A stretch of DNA of 64,000 bases. Source: Nitrosomonadales bacterium (GTDB lineage: Bacteria > Pseudomonadota > Gammaproteobacteria > Burkholderiales > Gallionellaceae). Below the pieces are notes generated by a model. It had not been told where the DNA came from. It ran no database searches and saw nothing but the letters and a program-made list of their open reading frames with translations. The translations under genes and the position numbers were made by a program. This document shows positions 43,601 to 53,000 of the stretch, piece by piece; positions within the stretch are counted from its first letter, which is position 1, and each line of letters opens with the position of its first letter. The stretch is from contig JACPYR010000095.1 of assembly GCA_016195965.1 (NCBI GenBank), positions 28,050 through 92,049 on the forward strand, in the 5' to 3' direction.

Positions 43601-43799
43601 CAAGCAGGGTGAAGACATGCGCCATGCCCAACAATTATTGGCGGCGGCAGTGGCCTCGGTAGTGGGCAAGAGCGAAGAGCGTGCCGTTGCCAGCCTGTTT
43701 TCTCCCGGCGGCACACATGCCATGAAGGGCGAGTTTGCCGGAAGCAGCGATTTTGAAGTGGTGGCGTTTCTGGTTGTGCTGCCGGAGGTAATTGTATGA
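40605..43799 (+). CDS. SNF2-type helicase of defence island
   Basis: 1064 residues from ATG 40605. The N-terminal 230 residues (VIDLIRPHLKRGNQLDVVTPSFSLLAF) resemble the PLD-type domain of some helicases but lack a clear HKD. Motif I is ADSVGLGKTFEAL, II is VVIDESHNFRN, III is LSATPVNN, VI is QRFGRIDRIGS. It remodels or translocates along DNA. The following DUF4391 gene overlaps by four bases. Associations with type III restriction genes are known; its mechanistic part is unclear. Confidence 0.85.
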   Translation: MKIVSNTGTDRVIDLIRPHLKRGNQLDVVTPSFSLLAFAEMLEALSGLGKVQLLLPPEEAELAFFGGDADRAARNRLQTRWLALRCAEWVRDKVELRRTRGSVPQGATVMRNAQAQPEQVILGSFAFGTDGLGITPGNPLSLIQASETADEAIQLAQWFDAQWHSLKEQPEAKAALLAKLKAITDHRDPYSIYVLMLHHLFQSSGDEMDEERIVKSATGIRNTLVWKKLYKFQRDGVVGAIDKLNRFGGCIIADSVGLGKTFEALAVIKYHELRNDRVLVLCPKRLRDNWTLYKTNDKRNSLAADRLNYDVLNHTDLSRDGGHSGDIDLSHVNWGNYDLVVIDESHNFRNKATHKGKESRYDRLMRRIIQEGVKTRVLMLSATPVNNRLADLKNQIAFVTEGNDTALSEHGIASIDSTTRLAQKQFNRWLDMDEAEKTPTKLIEMLGFDYFTLLDHLTIARSRRHIEKYYGISETGRFPDRLPPINIKADVDRAGEFRSIRDINLEIRRLNLASYAPLRYVLLHKQAAYDAKYSTQIRGGESFFRQVDREESLIHLLRVNVLKRMESAVSSFRLTVQRQLEDVEAMLERIEAHAEEIEELDIADVDIEDPTFESLLVGRKVKVLLGDVDLIRWKQDLIEDRNRLATLLGAAMQVDPDRDAKLQALREMIQNKCRNPINDGNRKIIVFTAFSDTAHYLYEQISGWAKKELGIEAALVTGTGRNQTTIPGLRKDLATILTSFSPRSKERPEELAHEGTLDLLIATDCISEGQNLQDCDWLINYDIHWNPVRIIQRFGRIDRIGSPNQRIQLVNFWPNMELDEYINLEQRVSGRMVLLDISATGEENLIEQQSGNQMNDLEYRRKQLLKLQDTVIDLEDLSAGVSITDLTLTDFRIDLAQYFKAHPGKLEGIPLGASAVTTSEDADIPPGIVFCLRAEGAAAEKIAESGYPLAPHYLVHVGEDGSVLLPYTQAKRILDRLKRLSLGRDLPDATACARHDKDTKQGEDMRHAQQLLAAAVASVVGKSEERAVASLFSPGGTHAMKGEFAGSSDFEVVAFLVVLPEVIV

Positions 43800-44569
43800 C
43801 AGTGCAAGACCTGATTGCCGCATTGGAACTGCCTGCCAGTTGCCGCGTCGATCAGCGTATTCCCAAGAAACTGCTGGTGGAAAACGGCGCACCTACTGCC
43901 GCAGACAAACGCAACATCACCGAAGGCATCGAAGAAATCCAGTGGGTGTTTTCGTTGAAGTCTTCAACCATTGGCGTACCGGAATACAGGGATGAAAGCA
44001 GGGAATATCTCGAAATCGCCGTGTTGCATATCGCATTGCGGCAGGGGGCAAAAGCGGCGCGTATAGCAGAGCTGACGCACCGTGCCGTGCCATATCCGAT
44101 TCTGTTGCTGCTGACGATAGATGATAAATTGATCGTCTCAATGGCACACATCCGCTGGGCGCAGAACGAAGCGGGCAAGGTGGTGCTGGATGGTGAATCG
44201 GTTGCCGTTGCCTTGAATGAGCCTACTCCCGCGCCGGAGGTATTTTCGGCACTCCTCCAGGCCCTATCCATAACCCGCCAGCCGCGTGAAAATTTGAGGG
44301 CGCTCTATCAGGGCTGGTTGGATACATTAACGGCTTGTCAGGCAGCCAAAATCACCGGCGTGTTTGCCCAGAGTGCAACGGCGGAACAGGCATCTATACG
44401 CCGAACCGCTTTGCAGGATTGCCAGCGTCTTGAGGCGGAGGCCGCGCGCCTGCGCAATGTCGCCGCAAAAGAGAAACAATTGGCGCGGCGCGTGGAAATG
44501 AACATCGAATTACAGCGGCTCCAACGCGAAATTGAAACTGCAACGCGTCAATTGACGCATTCCGGCTGA
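43796..44569 (+). CDS. DUF4391 protein
   Basis: 257 residues, DUF4391 family: MTVQDLIAALELPASCRVDQRIPKKLLVENGAPTAADKRNITEGIEEIQWVFSLKSSTIGVPEY, then PYPILLLLTIDDKLIVSMAHIRW and a C-terminal coiled coil (residues about 200-250, RLEAEAARLRNVAAKEKQLARR). Family function unknown, but it is regularly beside SNF2 helicase and type III Mod genes. Overlap with the helicase stop (ATGA) shows tight coupling. Confidence 0.8.
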   Translation: MTVQDLIAALELPASCRVDQRIPKKLLVENGAPTAADKRNITEGIEEIQWVFSLKSSTIGVPEYRDESREYLEIAVLHIALRQGAKAARIAELTHRAVPYPILLLLTIDDKLIVSMAHIRWAQNEAGKVVLDGESVAVALNEPTPAPEVFSALLQALSITRQPRENLRALYQGWLDTLTACQAAKITGVFAQSATAEQASIRRTALQDCQRLEAEAARLRNVAAKEKQLARRVEMNIELQRLQREIETATRQLTHSG

Positions 44570-44611
44570 ATGATCCAAGTAGGGGATAACCGACCAAAAT
44601 ATAAAAATAGA

Positions 44612-44639
44612 TTTACTTTTTGTATATTTTAAGCATAAT
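44612..44639 (+). promoter_or_regulatory. Candidate promoter of AAA-RloB pair
   Basis: TTTACT (44612-44617), 16 bases, CATAAT (44634-44639), in an AT-rich stretch clearly different in composition from the adjacent genes. It lies about 30 bases before the ATG at 44669, so the ATPase/RloB pair can be expressed apart from the upstream operon. Confidence 0.45.
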
Positions 44640-44668
44640 ACGGCATAATTATTAACCACAGGCTCATC

Positions 44669-45937
44669 ATGCTGCTCGAATTTAGAATTCGTAATTACCG
44701 TTCAATTCGTGACGAGATCGTCATTAGCTTTGTGGCGTCCAAAGATAAGAAGCTGGCCGACACGCATCTGGCACCGACCGGCATCAAGAGTTTGCCCCAT
44801 GTGGTGCGCAGTGCCGTGGTCTATGGCCCGAACGCCAGCGGAAAATCTACTCTGCTTCACGCACTGCACTACATGCGTGCTGTCGTGGCTGAATCTGCAA
44901 CCATCGTGCAGCCGGGACAGCCCTACAATGTTCAACCTTTTCGACTGGATACGGCGTACACCTCGCAACCCACCGAGTTTGAAATAACCTTCTTGCTGGG
45001 CGGGGTGAGGCATCAATACGGCTTCAGCCTTACACCGGAACGTATTGTGGATGAATGGCTGCTAGTGTACCGAGCCGCCAAGCCACAACAGTGGTTTCGC
45101 CGCAGCTTTGATGAGAAAACACAAAGCTCGGTTTACGAGTTCAGCACGCATCTAACCGGCCCGCGCAAACTCTGGCAGGAAACCACACGCCCCAACGCTT
45201 TGTTCCTTTCCACCGCAGCGCAGCTCAACAGCGAACTGTTGGGGCCAATATTCCGCTGGCTAGTAGAGCAGCCCGTATATTTTGGTGCCGGTTTGTCGCC
45301 GCTGCCAGATTCCACTACGGAACTGCTTCAGACCGAGATGGGGAAACGTGCCGTGCGTGATTTTCTTACTTCGGCGGACATCAGCATTAGTGATGTGTTG
45401 AGCGTGCCGCGCCAAGGTTTTCACCAACAAATCATGTTTGGACCAGAGGGGCCGAAATTTTCTCGCGAAGATCGAGAAATACTCATGCCGCAATTCGTCC
45501 ATAAGACCGAACACGGTTCAGCCAGTTTTGAATTGCATGAAGAGTCGCAGGGCACACAGCGGTTGTATGCCTTGGCCGCACCCGTGTTGGACGTGCTCAA
45601 AAATGGCCGCTTGCTGATTGTGGATGAACTCGACAGCAGCCTGCACCCCTTGCTGGTTCGGCGGCTGGTACGCATGTTTCATCAACCGGAACTCAATCCG
45701 CATGGTGCTCAATTGCTTTTCACCACGCATGACACCTCGCTGCTTGACCGCACCCTGTTCCGGCGCGATCAAATCTGGTTTACCGAAAAAGACCGGGATC
45801 AATCCACGCGCCTGTATCCGCTCTCCGATTTCAGCCCGCGTGAAACCGAAGCTTGGGAGAAGGGCTATTTGATTGGACGCTACGGAGCCGTGCCTTTCTT
45901 CGATGAACCTGTATCGCCTGTTCAGGCTGTAGGCTGA
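44669..45937 (+). CDS. AAA15-family ATPase paired with RloB
   Basis: 422 residues. MLLEFRIRNYRSIRDEIVISFVASKD opens like SMC/OLD-type ATPases; Walker A is YGPNASGKSTLL (about residues 52-63), Walker B is GRLLIVDELDSSLHP, followed by TTHDTSLLDRTLFRRDQIWF. Such stand-alone ATPases beside RloB or TOPRIM-like partners are probable defence effectors. RloB follows after 12 bases. Independent promoter noted. Confidence 0.85.
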   Translation: MLLEFRIRNYRSIRDEIVISFVASKDKKLADTHLAPTGIKSLPHVVRSAVVYGPNASGKSTLLHALHYMRAVVAESATIVQPGQPYNVQPFRLDTAYTSQPTEFEITFLLGGVRHQYGFSLTPERIVDEWLLVYRAAKPQQWFRRSFDEKTQSSVYEFSTHLTGPRKLWQETTRPNALFLSTAAQLNSELLGPIFRWLVEQPVYFGAGLSPLPDSTTELLQTEMGKRAVRDFLTSADISISDVLSVPRQGFHQQIMFGPEGPKFSREDREILMPQFVHKTEHGSASFELHEESQGTQRLYALAAPVLDVLKNGRLLIVDELDSSLHPLLVRRLVRMFHQPELNPHGAQLLFTTHDTSLLDRTLFRRDQIWFTEKDRDQSTRLYPLSDFSPRETEAWEKGYLIGRYGAVPFFDEPVSPVQAVG

Positions 45938-45949
45938 TAGGCCGGGCGA

Positions 45950-46624
45950 ATGGGAAAAGATAAGCAACCAAAAGTTCGGCAGGCCGAACAACTTGCCCGC
46001 AAGGAAGGCCGACGCGCGAGTTATAACCGTATACTGATTGTCAGTGAAGGCAGCAAAACTGAGCCGCAATATCTGGGCGAAATACGCTCAAAATACCGTC
46101 TGCACACTGCCAATGTGCAGGTACAACATAGCCAATTTGGCACCACACCTTTACAGGTAGTGGAGTATGCAGAAAATCTGTTTGTGAATGGCGATGAAGC
46201 CAAGAACATCCAGCCACGCGCCTTCGAGCAAGTTTATGCCGTGTTCGACCGTGACGACCACGCCACTTATCACAACGCTTTAGCCAAGGCAGCCGCACTT
46301 GACGGAAAATTGCGCAACGATCTCAATCAGCGTGTGAGTTTTGCCGCCATTGTCACCGTGCCATGCTTCGAGCTTTGGCTGTTGCTGCATTTTGAGGATG
46401 TGCTTGCACCATTGCATCGTACCGAGGTGTACCAACGCTTGCGCCAATACCTACCTGGTTATGACAAAGGACAGGCCGGTCACTACGCACAAACATGTCA
46501 AAATTTGGCTGAAGCAATGCAACGTGCCGAACATCTGGCCGAACTTACCACAGCACATAACGCTGATGAACCCTATACCGACATGCACCGGTTGGTGAAT
46601 TTGCTCACCACCCTTAAAACCTGA
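45950..46624 (+). CDS. RloB-family protein
   Basis: 224 residues. ILIVSEGSKTEPQYLGEIRSKYRL (N-terminal Glu), then VYAVFDRDDHATYHNAL with a DRD acidic block, and TVPCFELWLLLHFED. This matches RloB, named for restriction-linked genes in Campylobacter. The Glu plus DxD arrangement resembles a TOPRIM-like nuclease site, which is inference. It is cotranscribed with the ATPase, and mod starts 16 bases downstream. Confidence 0.85.
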   Translation: MGKDKQPKVRQAEQLARKEGRRASYNRILIVSEGSKTEPQYLGEIRSKYRLHTANVQVQHSQFGTTPLQVVEYAENLFVNGDEAKNIQPRAFEQVYAVFDRDDHATYHNALAKAAALDGKLRNDLNQRVSFAAIVTVPCFELWLLLHFEDVLAPLHRTEVYQRLRQYLPGYDKGQAGHYAQTCQNLAEAMQRAEHLAELTTAHNADEPYTDMHRLVNLLTTLKT

Positions 46625-46640
46625 AATCCGAAAGATCACT

Positions 46641-48590
46641 ATGCAGAAGATAGCAGCCACCAGCCCTGAAGCCCAATCCGCCAACATCACGGCAGAGAAC
46701 ATTGCCCAGCTCAAGGCACTATTCCCTGAGCTTCTGACAGAAAGCGTTAATGGCGTCGCCATCAATGTGGACGTGCTCAAGCAACTGGTGGGTGATGCGA
46801 CCGCCACCGATGCGGAGGAGAAATACGGTCTCAACTGGCATGGCAAGCGACGTGCTCGCCAGATCGCTCTGACCCCCAGCACCGGCACGCTACGTCCTTG
46901 CCCGGACGAGAGCGTGGACTGGGATACCACCCAGAACCTGATGATCGAGGGCGACAACCTTGAAGTGCTGAAGCTGCTGCAAAAGAGCTACGCGGGCAAG
47001 GTCAAGCTCATCTACATCGACCCGCCTTACAACACCGGCAAGGACTTTGTGTACCCGGATAACTTTCAGGACAACATCAAGAACTATCTGGAGCTGACAG
47101 GGCAGGTGGAAGGCGGCAAGAAGATCAGCAGCAATAGCGAAGCCAGCGGGCGGTTTCACACGGACTGGTTGAATATGATGTATCCGAGGTTGAAGCTGGC
47201 TCATGCCCTTCTTGAAAAAAATGGCGTGATCTGTGTGTCAATTAACGACAAAGAACAGCATAGCCTCAAGGCGGCGATGGCTGAAATTTTCGGGGAGGAA
47301 AACTTTCTTGCGCAACTCGTATGGGACAAAAACCACAGTGCTCAAGCTGGCATATTTAAGGTCTACCATGAGTATGTGTTGGTTTACGCGCGCAATGCAG
47401 AATTGATAGCATCCCCTAAAGCACCTGAGGCAGAAGACTTTGAAGCGGGTGCCATGAAGAGGGAATCTGCACGCCACCCGATGCAAGAGTTTAAGTTTCC
47501 AAAAGGCACAAGGTTTGATGCTCCTGAGGAAACGGAGCTGAGAGGCTCATGGGGTGACGCAGAAAAGGTTCACCTGAAGCAAGGCAGAATGATTTCTCAG
47601 AATGGGGTGCTCAAAGAGGAAGTAGTTCTGGAAGCCGCATTTACTCAAGCGAATCAAATGAAGCAGTTTTTTTATGGTGATCGCAGCGCTCTTGTTGACA
47701 GCCGAGGGCAGCGTGTTCTTGAATTTTACTTCACCGCAACAGGAAAGTTGAAAATAACAAAAGAGCGTGGCGTATTTACGCCACCCACAGTGCAGCGTTG
47801 GGGTATGCAAGGCGAAATTTCAAATGATTTGGCGAGTTTATTCGGCATGTCCGCGCCTCCGCTTGAAACACCGAAAAGCACAACAATGCTGAAAGATTTT
47901 GTCGCATGGTTCACTGAATCTGGCGATATGATTTTTGACTTCTTTGCTGGCTCAGGCACGACTGGGCACGCCGTAATGGAATTGAATGCGCACAGCGGAT
48001 CATCTCGTCGCTTTGGCCTCGTACAGTTTCCTGAGCCATGTGCGGAAGGCTCAGTCGCTCAGAAGGCTGGGTACAATACAATCGCAGAAATTTGTAAGAA
48101 ACGGATTGAACTAGCTGCACGGGCAATACAAGTAGAACTGCCAGAAGCGGAGTTTGATTCTGGTTTCCGCGTTTTCAAACTTGACACCTCCAATATCCGC
48201 GCCTGGAACCCCGACCGCGATAATCTGGAAAAAACGCTGCTCGACCACGAAGAGCACATCCTGCCGGGCAGGACGGAAGCAGACATCGTGTATGAGCTGT
48301 TGCTCAAGCTGGGGCTGGATTTGTGCGTGCCGATAGTATCGCGCACCATCGCAGGCAAGACGGTAGGTGCCATCGGTGGCGGCGTGCTGCTTGCCTGCCT
48401 CGCCGAGCGCATCGCCGCCGCTGAGGTGGAAGCCTTGGCACAAGGCATCGTGGCATGGCGCAAGGAACTCGCCCCGGCTGGCGATACCACCTGCGTGTTC
48501 CGCGACAGCGCGTTTGAAAACGACATCGCCAAATCTAATTTGGCCGCCATTCTGGAACAGTACGGCATCGCCAACGTGCGGAGTTTGTGA
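46641..48590 (+). CDS. mod: Type III DNA methyltransferase subunit Mod
   Basis: 649 residues. Catalytic motif IV IYIDPPYNTGKDFVYPDNF (about residues 128-146), SAM motif I FFAGSGTTGHAV (about 433-444), in the order DPPY then FxGxG, that is a beta-class N6-adenine methyltransferase. The central part holds the target-recognition region. It gives protective methylation and site recognition to the Res subunit encoded downstream. The recognition sequence cannot be predicted here. Confidence 0.93.
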   Translation: MQKIAATSPEAQSANITAENIAQLKALFPELLTESVNGVAINVDVLKQLVGDATATDAEEKYGLNWHGKRRARQIALTPSTGTLRPCPDESVDWDTTQNLMIEGDNLEVLKLLQKSYAGKVKLIYIDPPYNTGKDFVYPDNFQDNIKNYLELTGQVEGGKKISSNSEASGRFHTDWLNMMYPRLKLAHALLEKNGVICVSINDKEQHSLKAAMAEIFGEENFLAQLVWDKNHSAQAGIFKVYHEYVLVYARNAELIASPKAPEAEDFEAGAMKRESARHPMQEFKFPKGTRFDAPEETELRGSWGDAEKVHLKQGRMISQNGVLKEEVVLEAAFTQANQMKQFFYGDRSALVDSRGQRVLEFYFTATGKLKITKERGVFTPPTVQRWGMQGEISNDLASLFGMSAPPLETPKSTTMLKDFVAWFTESGDMIFDFFAGSGTTGHAVMELNAHSGSSRRFGLVQFPEPCAEGSVAQKAGYNTIAEICKKRIELAARAIQVELPEAEFDSGFRVFKLDTSNIRAWNPDRDNLEKTLLDHEEHILPGRTEADIVYELLLKLGLDLCVPIVSRTIAGKTVGAIGGGVLLACLAERIAAAEVEALAQGIVAWRKELAPAGDTTCVFRDSAFENDIAKSNLAAILEQYGIANVRSL

Positions 48591-48600
48591 GGAGCAGAGC

Positions 48601-49005
48601 ATGAGCAAAGACCTGACCAATTCCGCCATTGACCGGCAAAATATCCTCAATAACCCCTACGCCTTGGCCGAGATTGAGAAGGCGGCTGGGGTTCAGGGCA
48701 TCCCTTTTGAGGGCAAGACGGTCGTGCTCAAGGAGCAGATTGCTGCTTTCTTTGAGGTGACGACCCGCACCATTGAGAATTATCTTGAGCAGAATGCTGA
48801 GGAACTGTCCAAAAACGGCTATGAGGTACTGAAGGGTAACCGCCTGAAATTATTCAAAGAAGTCATTCAGGGGCTGGATGTTCCCGAAACCGATTTCGGT
48901 AACATCGCAAAGACCCCCCAACTGGGAGTTTTTGACTTCCGGGCTTTCCTCAATCTGGCCATGCTGGTGTCAGAAAGCGAACGGGCCAACGTGCAGGGCT
49001 TATGA
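48601..49005 (+). CDS. Small HTH-type protein between mod and rhuM
   Basis: 134 residues. MSKDLTNSAIDRQNILNNPYALAEIEKAAGVQGIPFEGKTVVLKEQIAAFFEVTTRTIENYLEQNAEELSKNGYEVLKG carries an HTH-like pair of helices (residues about 45-75). It matches DNA-binding proteins commonly found within type III restriction operons. The stop overlaps the rhuM start, so all of mod, this gene, rhuM and res are in one operon. Role could be regulation or target discrimination. Confidence 0.7.
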   Translation: MSKDLTNSAIDRQNILNNPYALAEIEKAAGVQGIPFEGKTVVLKEQIAAFFEVTTRTIENYLEQNAEELSKNGYEVLKGNRLKLFKEVIQGLDVPETDFGNIAKTPQLGVFDFRAFLNLAMLVSESERANVQGL

Positions 49006-49007
49006 GC

Positions 49008-50033
49008 ATGAGCGAAATCAACCCCGTCCCCGGCGGAGAGTTTCTGCTGTATCAAACTGAAGACGGTCAAACCCGTGTCGAGTGTCGCTTGGCCAATGAA
49101 AGCCTGTGGCTGTCTCAGGCGGGCATGGTGGAGTTGTTCCAAACCAGCAAGCAGAACATCGCTAAACATTTGAAGGCGATTTTTGCCGAGGGGGAGCTGG
49201 TAGAGGATTCAGTTGTCAACTTCTGGTTGACAACTGCCGCCGATGGCAAGCGTTACCGGGTGGCTTACTATAACTTGAGCGCCATTCTGGCAGTGGGCTA
49301 CCGGGTGCGTTCGCTGCGGGGTACTCAGTTCCGTCGCTGGGCGACAACCCGGTTGGAGGAATATCTGGTCAAGGGTTTTGTCATGGACGACGAGCGCTTG
49401 AAAAAACCGGATCAAGGAGTCTATTTTGAGCAGTTGCTGGAACGTATCCGCGACATTCGTTCGTCGGAAAAGGTGTTCTGGCGCAAAGTGCTGGATATTT
49501 ACGCCACCAGCATCGACTACGACTCTTCTGCCGAAACTTCCCAGCAGTTATTTGCCACTATCCAGAACAAGATGCACTGGGCGGCACACGGGCAGACAGC
49601 GGCGGAGGTGATTACGCAACGCGCAGATGCCAGCCAGTTGCACATGGGGCTAACCAGTTTTACCGGAGCGCGTCCGCGCCGCTCGGATGTGGCGATTGCC
49701 AAAAACTATTTGAATGCTGAAGAGTTGGAGATGTTGAATCGCATCGTGATGGCGTACCTGGAATTTGCCGAGTTGCAGGCTCGCAGGCGTCGCTCGATGA
49801 CCATGGCGGCATGGATACAGAAGCTGGATGATTTTTTGAAGCTGGGCGACCACGAGGTGCTGACCCATGCCGGGCGGGTTTCGGCAGAGGAGGCGCGATT
49901 GAAGGCCGAGGCAGAGTATGAGAACTACCGGCAGCAGTTGGATGCGCTTCCTGCACCAGTGGAAAAAGATATGATCAAGGCGCTGGAATCAGCCGCCAAA
50001 GCACTGCCAAAGCCGAAGGGAAAAAAGAAATGA
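49008..50033 (+). CDS. RhuM-family protein
   Basis: About 341 residues; ATG 49002 or 49008. RLANESLWLSQAGMVELFQTSKQNIAKHLKAIFAEGEL, SVVNFWLTTAADGKRYRVAYYNLSAILAVGYRVRS and LEEYLVKGFVMDDERLKKPD are the RhuM signature blocks, with a C-terminal charged tail. Named from a Salmonella pathogenicity island gene; the biochemical role is unknown. The position between mod and res is frequent. It overlaps the res start by four bases. Confidence 0.88.
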   Translation: MSEINPVPGGEFLLYQTEDGQTRVECRLANESLWLSQAGMVELFQTSKQNIAKHLKAIFAEGELVEDSVVNFWLTTAADGKRYRVAYYNLSAILAVGYRVRSLRGTQFRRWATTRLEEYLVKGFVMDDERLKKPDQGVYFEQLLERIRDIRSSEKVFWRKVLDIYATSIDYDSSAETSQQLFATIQNKMHWAAHGQTAAEVITQRADASQLHMGLTSFTGARPRRSDVAIAKNYLNAEELEMLNRIVMAYLEFAELQARRRRSMTMAAWIQKLDDFLKLGDHEVLTHAGRVSAEEARLKAEAEYENYRQQLDALPAPVEKDMIKALESAAKALPKPKGKKK

Positions 50034-53000
50034 AGCTGCACTTTGAATCCAACCTCGACTATCAACTGGCCGCTATCGAAGCCGTCTGCGACCTGTTTCG
50101 CGGTCAGGAAATTTGCCGTTCCGAATTCACCGTAACCATGCGCACGCAATCCGTGCCGCAGGGAGATGATTTGTTTCCCGGCACCAAACCACAGCAAATG
50201 AGTTTGGGCGTGGCGGAATCCGATCTGGGTATCGGTAACAAGCTCACTCTGCTGGACGATGAAATTGCCGAAAACTTGCACGCTATTCAGTTGCGCGGCG
50301 GCCTGCCGCCTTCCAGTGTGCTGAGTTCCGGCGACTTCACCGTGGAGATGGAAACCGGCACGGGTAAAACCTATGTCTATCTGCGCAGTATCTTTGAGTT
50401 GAACAAACGCTACGGCTTCACCAAGTTCGTCATCGTGGTGCCGTCAGTGGCGATCAAGGAGGGCGTTTATAAGTCGCTGCAAATCACCGAGGAGCATTTC
50501 AAGGGACTGTATGCGGGCGTGCCGCTCGATTATTTCATCTACGATTCCGCCAAGCTGGGACAGGTGCGTAACTTTGCGACCAGCTCGAACATTCAGGTCA
50601 TGGTGGTGACGGTAGGTGCGATCAACAAGTTCGGCGATGAAGCAGAAGCCAAGGCGGAAGAGTCCGATGAAACCAAGGCACGCCAGAAATCGCAGAACGT
50701 GATGTATCGGCACAGTGAAAAAACGGGAGGCGAACGTCCCATTGACTTGATCCGTGCAACCAACCCGATCGTCATCGTGGATGAGCCTCAATCGGTGGAT
50801 GGCGGCCTCGATGGCAAGGGTAAGAAGGCCATGCGGCAATTGAATCCCCTCTGTACCTTGCGTTATTCAGCCACCCATGTGGACAAGCATCATATGGTCT
50901 ATCGCCTCGATGCGGTGGATGCCTACGAGCAAAAATTGGTGAAGCAGATCGAGGTGGCGGCGGCCACCGTGCAGGGCGGAAACAACAAGCCTTATGTGCG
51001 TGTAGTGTCGGTAAGCAATAAGCGTGGCGTGATTTCTGCCAAGGTAGAGTTGGACATGGAAACGCTGGCGGGTGTGCATCGGCAAGAAGTGATGGTGCAG
51101 GATGGGGATGATCTGGAGCAGACGACCCACCGCGCTATGTATGCAGATCATCGAATCGGCGAAATCAAGGCCGGAAAGGGTGAGGCGTTTGTTGAGCTGC
51201 GCTATCCCGGTGGAGAGAAATATCTGAGCATCGGTGAAGCGCATGGCGATGTGGAGCCGCTGGCAATCCAGCGCGAGATGATCCGCCGCACCATCAAGGA
51301 GCACTTGGATAAAGAAAAGCGGCTGCGCCCGCAGGGCATCAAGGTGCTGTCGCTGTTCTTCATTGACGCAGTGGATAGATACCGCCAATACGATGCCGAC
51401 GGCAATCCGGTCAAAGGCGATTACGCGCGCATTTTCGAGGAAGAATATCGGCGCTATGCCAAGCATCCCGATTACCAGAGCTTGTTCGCCGAAGTCGATT
51501 TGAACGCCGCCGCCGAAGAAGTGCATGACGGCTATTTCTCAATCGACAAAAAGAAAGTTGGCAACAAATCTGTTGAGATGGTCAAGGATACGCGCGGCGA
51601 TACCAAGGCGGATGACGACACCTACAACCTGATTATGCGCGACAAGGAAAAGCTGCTGGGCTTGGATACGCCGCTGAAGTTCATTTTTTCGCACTCTGCT
51701 TTGCGCGAGGGTTGGGATAACCCCAACGTGTTCCAGATATGCACCTTGCGCGATATTCATACCGAGCGCGAGCGCCGCCAGACCATCGGGCGCGGGTTGC
51801 GCCTGTGCGTGAACCAGGAAGGCATACGGTTGCGCGGTTTCGAGATCAATACGCTGACGGTGATCGCCACGGAAAGCTATGAGCAGTTTGCCGACAATTT
51901 GCAAAAAGAAATCGAGGCGGATACCGGCATTCGCTTTGGCATCGTCCAAGACCATCAATTCGCTGCGGTGGCGGTCAAAGGCGAGGATGGAAAAGAAGCG
52001 CCTCTGGGCTTTGAGCAGTCCAAGACTTTATGGGCGCATCTCAAGAGCCAAGGCTACATTGACGCCAAGGGCAAGGTGCAGGATGCGCTCAAATTGGCGC
52101 TAAAAAATGGCACGCTGATTGTGCCTGCCGAGTTTGAAGCACAGCGCGGCCAGATTGCCGAGGTGTTGCGCAAACTGTCCGGCAAACTGGAAATCAAGAA
52201 TGCCGATGATCGCAAACCGATACGCACCCGCCAAGCCGTGTTGAATAGCCCCGAGTTCAAGGCGCTGTGGGATCGCATCAAGCACCAGACGACTTATCGC
52301 GTGCAGTTCGATAACGAAAAGCTGATCGAGAGTTGCGTCAACTCACTGCGCGATGCGCCCCCGATTGCCAAAACGCGCTTGCAATGGCGCAAGGCGGATA
52401 TATCCATCGGCAAGGGAGGTATTGATACCAAGGAAAAGGCGGGAGCCGACATGGTGACGTTGAACGAGGGCGACATCGAATTGCCGGACTTGCTCACCGA
52501 TCTGCAAGACCGCACTCAACTGATGCGCAAGACCATCACGCGCATCCTGACCGAAAGCGGGCGGTTGAATGACTTCAAGCGCAACCCGCAGCAGTTTATC
52601 GAACTGGCCGGCGAGATTATCAACCGCCAGAAACGCATGGCTTTGGTGGACGGTATTAAATATCAGCGTCTGGGTGACGAGCACTTTTATGCGCAGGAAC
52701 TGTTCGAGCAGAAAGAGCTGACCGGCTATCTCAAAAATATGCTGAATGCAGAAAAGTCGGTGTACGAGAAAGTTGTCTACGACTCCGACACCGAGCGCGA
52801 TTTCGCCAGCCAGTTGGAGATGAATAACTCCATCAAGGTGTATGCCAAACTGCCCGGCTGGTTCCGTGTGCCCACCCCGCTGGGCACCTACAACCCGGAC
52901 TGGGCCGTACTGGTGGAGCAGGATGGTGCCGAGCGACTGTACTTCGTTGTCGAAACGAAGAGCAGCCTATTCACCGATGACCTACGCAGCAAGGAAAGTT

